Positions 60,906 through 64,000 of a stretch of DNA of 64,000 bases are shown here, in pieces. The notes below the pieces were generated by a model. It was given only the letters and a program-made list of their open reading frames with translations. It was not told the origin of the DNA and did not search any database. Each line of letters opens with the position of its first letter. Positions within the stretch are counted from its first letter, which is position 1. A program made the position numbers and the translations under genes. Origin of the DNA: Streptomyces sp. NBC_01306 (GTDB taxonomy: Bacteria; Actinomycetota; Actinomycetes; Streptomycetales; Streptomycetaceae); contig NZ_JAPEPC010000001.1 in assembly GCF_026340465.1 (NCBI RefSeq), positions 2,359,501 through 2,423,500 of the forward strand, written 5' to 3'.

Positions 60906-61204
60906 CGCTCTCACTGATCCGGCTGGTCTTCGCCGCAGGCGTCGTACAGGCCCGCTTACGCCGGTACCTGCCCCGCCTCACCCGCATACTCGCCCCGCAA
61001 CCGCCCGGCCTGCCCGCCCTGTTCGCCGAACTCCAGCGCATCGAGTCCGACCTCGCCTACCGCACCCGGTTCTTCGCGGGCCTCAACGCCGCCGTCGCCG
61101 AACGCAACGCAGAACGCATCGCCGAACTCGAAGCACTCCGGACCGCACTCGACCAGCTCCAGAACCTGGTCTCCCCGGCAACAGCGAGCCTGCCGTACGA
61201 CTGA
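60902..61204 (+). CDS. 100-residue helical hypothetical protein
   Basis: GTG at 60902 overlaps the previous stop. Residues 1-35 are hydrophobic to basic (SLIRLVFAAGVVQARLRRYLPR). The remainder is predicted helical and coiled-coil-like (LFAELQRIESDLAYRTRFF...AERIAELEALRTALDQLQNL). It may be a structural or scaffold partner. No family recognised. Confidence 0.65.
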   Translation: MTLSLIRLVFAAGVVQARLRRYLPRLTRILAPQPPGLPALFAELQRIESDLAYRTRFFAGLNAAVAERNAERIAELEALRTALDQLQNLVSPATASLPYD

Positions 61205-61329
61205 CAGCTCCCCCAGGATCGAGGTGTGAGCCGACATCACGGGCTTCGCATCCTCAGCGCCGCCGCCCGGGCTCAGCCCCGTTCATCAGCCCTGGACTCG
61301 GAAAATCCGACATCGAGCGAGGTATCGCG

Positions 61330-61554
61330 ATGGAATCCGGCTGTTATGACGAGATCGATCTTCAGATCCTCCACGCTCTGCACCTGGACGCACGGGCGCC
61401 CTTCTCCCGGATCGCCTCCGTCATCGACGTCTCCGACCAGACCTGGCCCTCGTCCTGGCGCTCGCCCTGGCGCTCCTCCGCAAGCCTCACTGTTTCGCGA
61501 CACACGACAGCCCCGGCGGGGTCCAGTACGAGGACCGCCCCGCCGGGGCTGTGA
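61330..61554 (+). pseudogene. Truncated AsnC/Lrp-type regulator
   Basis: The first 37 residues (YDEIDLQILHALHLDARAPFSRIASVIDVSDQT, from about residue 5) are a normal AsnC HTH. After SDQT the frame becomes unrelated, and the recognition-helix end and RAM domain are missing. From 61443 the +1 frame reads a hydrophobic segment (LALVLALALALLRKPH), like the end of a membrane protein, so a deletion probably joined two genes here. The frame closes at a hairpin. Confidence 0.7.
61507..61552 (+). terminator. Hairpin over the end of the AsnC remnant
   Basis: A 15-bp perfect stem (61507-61521 with 61538-61552) with a 16-nt loop that itself can pair (GTCC with GGAC). The remaining 61556-61680 shows nothing recognisable. 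Confidence 0.8.
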
Positions 61555-61680
61555 TGTCACGTCATCTCAACTGCCAGGTGGGGCAGGACTGTCAGGTGGG
61601 TCCGGTCTCCCACCCCTGGCGCAACTGGCTCTCCGACGACGGCGCACGAGCCGCCCGTCTGCCCGCGCTCGGCACGCACC

Positions 61681-62739
61681 CTAGTACCAAGGGCGGGTGT
61701 CGGGTGCGGGCAGCGGCCGCAATGTTGGCCAGCATTCCAACAGGCGCACGGCCAGGGTGGAGCTGAGGCGGCCCACGGCGTGCAGGAGGTCGTGGTCGCG
61801 GGTCATGTCGGCGACCACGCCGAGGCGGTGAACAAGCCGCTCGCGGGCGGAGATGTAGCCCCACTCGAAGTCCTCGGTGGGTACCCGAGCGAGCTGGTCG
61901 ACCGTCCCGCGGTGGGCCCGCTCGACGAGCGCGTCTCCCTGGATCAGCCAGCCGGCGCACGCATCGGCGAGGTCGCCCGGCACATCCCTGCCGGTAAGGC
62001 CGTGCCAGGTGGTCCGGTAGATGTCCTCGACCTCCGCGAGCGGGGCCGCGGTGACCGACATCGCGCACCAGCAGGTGGGGAAGCCGATGCGGAAGTACGC
62101 GAGCTCGACCAGTCCGTTCCCGAGCGAGGCCCGTTCGAAGTCGACGAAACGGACACCGTCGGTGGCGCGCAGGTCGTTGCCGGGGCACGGGTCGCCGTGC
62201 AGCAGCGCATGATGCGGAGTGGGGTCCAACCGGTCCAGGAGAGCGGTGAGTTCATCGAGAACCGCGGACGGGACGGACACGTCGAGCGCCCGGGCCAGGG
62301 CGAGGAAGGACTCCGCGTCGGCGGCCGTGGGCCCCGACCAGGCCGGGAGTGCGCCCGCGTCGGAGGGTCCGGTCAGGGCGTGCAGGCGGGCGAGCGACTC
62401 GGCGTACCCCGGCATCCAGTCGTCCGTCTTGCCGAGGTCGTCCAAGTGATCGAGGACCATCACCCGCGAGGGCAGGTCCGTGGCAAGCACCGCGGGAGCC
62501 ACGGTGGGCCCGATCGCCCGTCCCGCCAGGCGCAGCCCAGCGACCTCCCGCGCGAAGCGCGTGTCCGCGTCGGCACCCGTGTCCCCGCCGTCGGTGATCT
62601 GCTTAACGATCACCAGACTCCGGTCGGCCAGCCGCACCCGCCACACCCGTGACCGCGGACTGCTGTCCAGAAGCTTGCTCCGCTTGGGGATGCCTACGGT
62701 GGAGCGCAGCGCTTCGCCGAACGGAAGCCGGTTCAGCAT
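61681..62739 (-). CDS. APH-type (kinase-like) phosphotransferase
   Basis: 352 residues, aminoglycoside phosphotransferase/choline kinase fold. The catalytic loop is LLHGDPCPGN (about 180) and the metal motif is VRFVDFERAS (about 197). The N-lobe Lys is in VIVKQITDGG (about 45). It probably phosphorylates a hydroxyl of a small molecule; antibiotic modification is possible but not shown. A TAGGCT box seven bases before the ATG suggests leaderless transcription. Confidence 0.88.
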   Translation of the reverse strand: MLNRLPFGEALRSTVGIPKRSKLLDSSPRSRVWRVRLADRSLVIVKQITDGGDTGADADTRFAREVAGLRLAGRAIGPTVAPAVLATDLPSRVMVLDHLDDLGKTDDWMPGYAESLARLHALTGPSDAGALPAWSGPTAADAESFLALARALDVSVPSAVLDELTALLDRLDPTPHHALLHGDPCPGNDLRATDGVRFVDFERASLGNGLVELAYFRIGFPTCWCAMSVTAAPLAEVEDIYRTTWHGLTGRDVPGDLADACAGWLIQGDALVERAHRGTVDQLARVPTEDFEWGYISARERLVHRLGVVADMTRDHDLLHAVGRLSSTLAVRLLECWPTLRPLPAPDTRPWY

Positions 62740-62746
62740 GCGGATG

Positions 62747-62752
62747 AGCCTA
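62747..62752 (-). promoter_or_regulatory. -10 box, phosphotransferase gene (leaderless)
   Basis: TAGGCT on the minus strand, seven bases before the ATG at 62739. Confidence 0.45.
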
Positions 62753-63029
62753 GCCTTGGCTCCGTACGCATGCGAGAGCCATGACCTGGGCCGATCCCCA
62801 TTCCAAAACGCGCCCCAGGACGTGACGGCACGCCGCCCATGGGGCCGGAGCGTCCCCGTTCGTGCCGCTCATGGTGATATGGCCCCCGGTCTTCCAGCTG
62901 CCGCCTGGTCATCGGCGTAAGTCGGCGTAACTCGTCGGAGAATACGCCCGGTTGAAGCGCACGGTGAAGGTGGACACGGCTGGTGGGGCGGGTCACCAAC
63001 TGCCTCACCCGTCCCGGGTCCGTACCGCC
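62753..63029. other. Intergenic region without a recognised gene
   Basis: This stretch separates two minus-strand genes. I see no convincing ORF, hairpin or repeat beyond short chance matches. Confidence 0.6.
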
Positions 63030-64000
63030 TCAGCCCCGCCCGCCCGGCGATTCCGCCGCCGCCAGCCACTCCAGCGCAGCGACCGTCAGCGCCGCCACGC
63101 CCGTGTCCAGGGTCGGTTGCATCACCGGGGCGAAGTGCGGGCTGTGGTTGACCGGGATGTCCTGGGCCACCGTGTTCTTCCTGACCGCGTCCGCGTACTT
63201 CTCCGGGTCCGCACCGCCGAACCCCCAGTAGGCGAACGGCGCGTCGAAGGCGCGCGGGATCTGGCTGAAGTCCTCGCTGGCCGTCTGGAGTTCGATCGTG
63301 CCCGCGTCGTCGCCGAAGTGCGCCGCGAAGGCCTTCGCCAGCCGGTCCGCGACATCCGCGTCGTTCACCGTGGCCGGGAACGAGGTGATGTGCTCGATGG
63401 CCGGCTCCTTCGGTGCGTTCGATGCGGTCGCCTCCGCCCTGACGCAGCGTTCGATCGCGTCCAGCACCTGGCGGCGGGTCGTCTCGTCGTACGTGCGGAC
63501 GTTCAGCAGGATGACGGCGCTGTCGGGGATGACGTTCGGGCTCGCACCCGCCTGGATACTGCCGACCGTCAGCACGGCGGGCGTGGTGGCGGCCAGTTCG
63601 CGGGATACGACCGTCTGGAGCCGCACCACGCACAGCGCCGCCAGCACCACCGGGTCGACGGCGAACTGCGGCATGGAACCGTGGCCGCCGCGCCCGTACA
63701 GCGTGATGCGCAGACTGTCCGCCGCCGACAGGAACGAGCCGGGGCGCACCCCCACATAACCCGCCGGATACGGCAGCACATGCTGGGCGAGAGCCACGTC
63801 CGGGCGCGGGATCCGGTCGGCGAGACCGTCGTCGACCATCGCGTCGGCGCCGTCACCGTTCTCCTCCGACGGCTGGAACAGCACGGTCAGCGTGCCCCGC
63901 CACGCCTGCGGGGCAGCGGCCATCAGCCGGGCGAAGCCGAGCAGGCAGGTGACATGGGTGTCGTGTCCGCAGGCATGCATCACCGGCACTTCCGCACCGT
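63030..64000 (-). CDS. M20 family amidohydrolase (hippurate hydrolase-like), 5' end outside the window
   Basis: About 323 residues remain; the N-terminus lies beyond the window. The metal-binding HACGHDTH (first visible residues) and the catalytic Glu pair in FQPSEENGDGA are present, followed by the lid domain with GRGGHGSMPQ and the C-terminal DFSQIP metal segment. Such enzymes remove acyl groups from amino acids or related amides. Orientation is the same as the phosphotransferase, about 290 nt upstream of it. Confidence 0.9.
   Translation of the reverse strand, partial: GAEVPVMHACGHDTHVTCLLGFARLMAAAPQAWRGTLTVLFQPSEENGDGADAMVDDGLADRIPRPDVALAQHVLPYPAGYVGVRPGSFLSAADSLRITLYGRGGHGSMPQFAVDPVVLAALCVVRLQTVVSRELAATTPAVLTVGSIQAGASPNVIPDSAVILLNVRTYDETTRRQVLDAIERCVRAEATASNAPKEPAIEHITSFPATVNDADVADRLAKAFAAHFGDDAGTIELQTASEDFSQIPRAFDAPFAYWGFGGADPEKYADAVRKNTVAQDIPVNHSPHFAPVMQPTLDTGVAALTVAALEWLAAAESPGGRG

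Noticed and set aside
61443..61766. Plus-strand frame after the AsnC remnant, possibly a complete protein
   Set aside because: It starts with a hydrophobic run but lacks a start codon with a ribosome binding site there, passes through a terminator hairpin, and the later part is antisense to the phosphotransferase gene.
62740..63008. Minus-strand 91-codon frame between the phosphotransferase and the amidohydrolase genes
   Set aside because: No ribosome binding site, no domain, and basic, irregular composition. It looks like chance open frame.
1..64000. CRISPR arrays, tRNA or rRNA genes, insertion sequences, integrases and attachment sites
   Set aside because: No regularly spaced repeat-spacer pattern, cloverleaf with CCA-region, transposase or integrase motif was seen. 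The tandem repeats found are short and adjacent, without spacers.

Overview
The window is high-GC actinobacterial DNA, very probably a Streptomyces chromosome. GTG starts are common, genes are tightly packed with ATGA/GTGA overlaps, and there are actinobacterial families throughout (PccE, DUF397, DUF5753 and MmyB-type regulators, DUF3152). Part of the order (GGDEF protein, enoyl-CoA hydratase, cya, birA, pccB, pccE, small membrane protein, maf, small membrane protein, accA, DeoR, Lpd-like flavoprotein, gamma-glutamylcyclotransferase-like protein, purine nucleoside phosphorylase, phosphomannomutase) matches my memory of the S. coelicolor core chromosome. I could not check this by search. I saw no tRNA, rRNA, CRISPR array, insertion sequence or integrase.

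Layout. 1-9500: a truncated membrane protein, DUF1330, an alcohol dehydrogenase divergent from an MmyB-type regulator, a monooxygenase/truncated-hemoglobin fusion, a MacB-type ABC pair, an L,D-transpeptidase lipoprotein and a very small sortase substrate. 9600-18500: second-messenger genes (GGDEF, class III adenylate cyclase) and the acyl-CoA carboxylase genes birA, pccB and pccE, with an exported amidohydrolase and maf. 18500-28500: a block that appears inserted between maf and accA. It holds an eight-gene operon encoding every step from 3-hydroxyanthranilate to pyruvate and acetyl-CoA, plus a divergent carboxylesterase and a convergent LysR regulator. 28500-38600: the core resumes with accA, DeoR, an Lpd-like quinone reductase, purine nucleoside phosphorylase, phosphomannomutase and proline iminopeptidase. 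38600-50200: small regulator/enzyme pairs (SDR with MmyB type, SDR divergent from a hydrolase, MarR with esterase, TetR with MFS exporter) and an ECF sigma factor with a membrane partner. 50300-59000: an envelope module made of a MacA/MacB-like exporter with a peptidoglycan-binding adaptor and a Cys-rich lipoprotein, a DUF3152 metalloprotease, and a two-component system with an LpqB/GerM-like lipoprotein. 59000-64000: an XRE/DUF397 locus carrying a partial segmental duplication, three coupled tiny genes, a broken AsnC-type gene, a kinase-like phosphotransferase and a truncated M20 amidohydrolase.

How the genes work together. The carboxylase set (AccA biotin carboxylase/BCCP, PccB, PccE, BirA) forms one propionyl/acetyl-CoA carboxylase system. 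The inserted operon could supply acetyl-CoA and pyruvate from an aromatic amino acid breakdown product. Several regulators sit next to visible operators; the clearest is TetR, with three TAGAC-N6-GTCTA sites. At least eleven genes have a TANNNT box 6-7 nt before the start codon, which suggests leaderless transcripts.

Most worth following up: the 3-hydroxyanthranilate operon and its gene order; the XRE/DUF397 duplication with its gene relic beside three unrecognised tiny genes; the envelope module; the structured region upstream of the globin fusion; and a 19-codon leader ORF with an ideal ribosome binding site.
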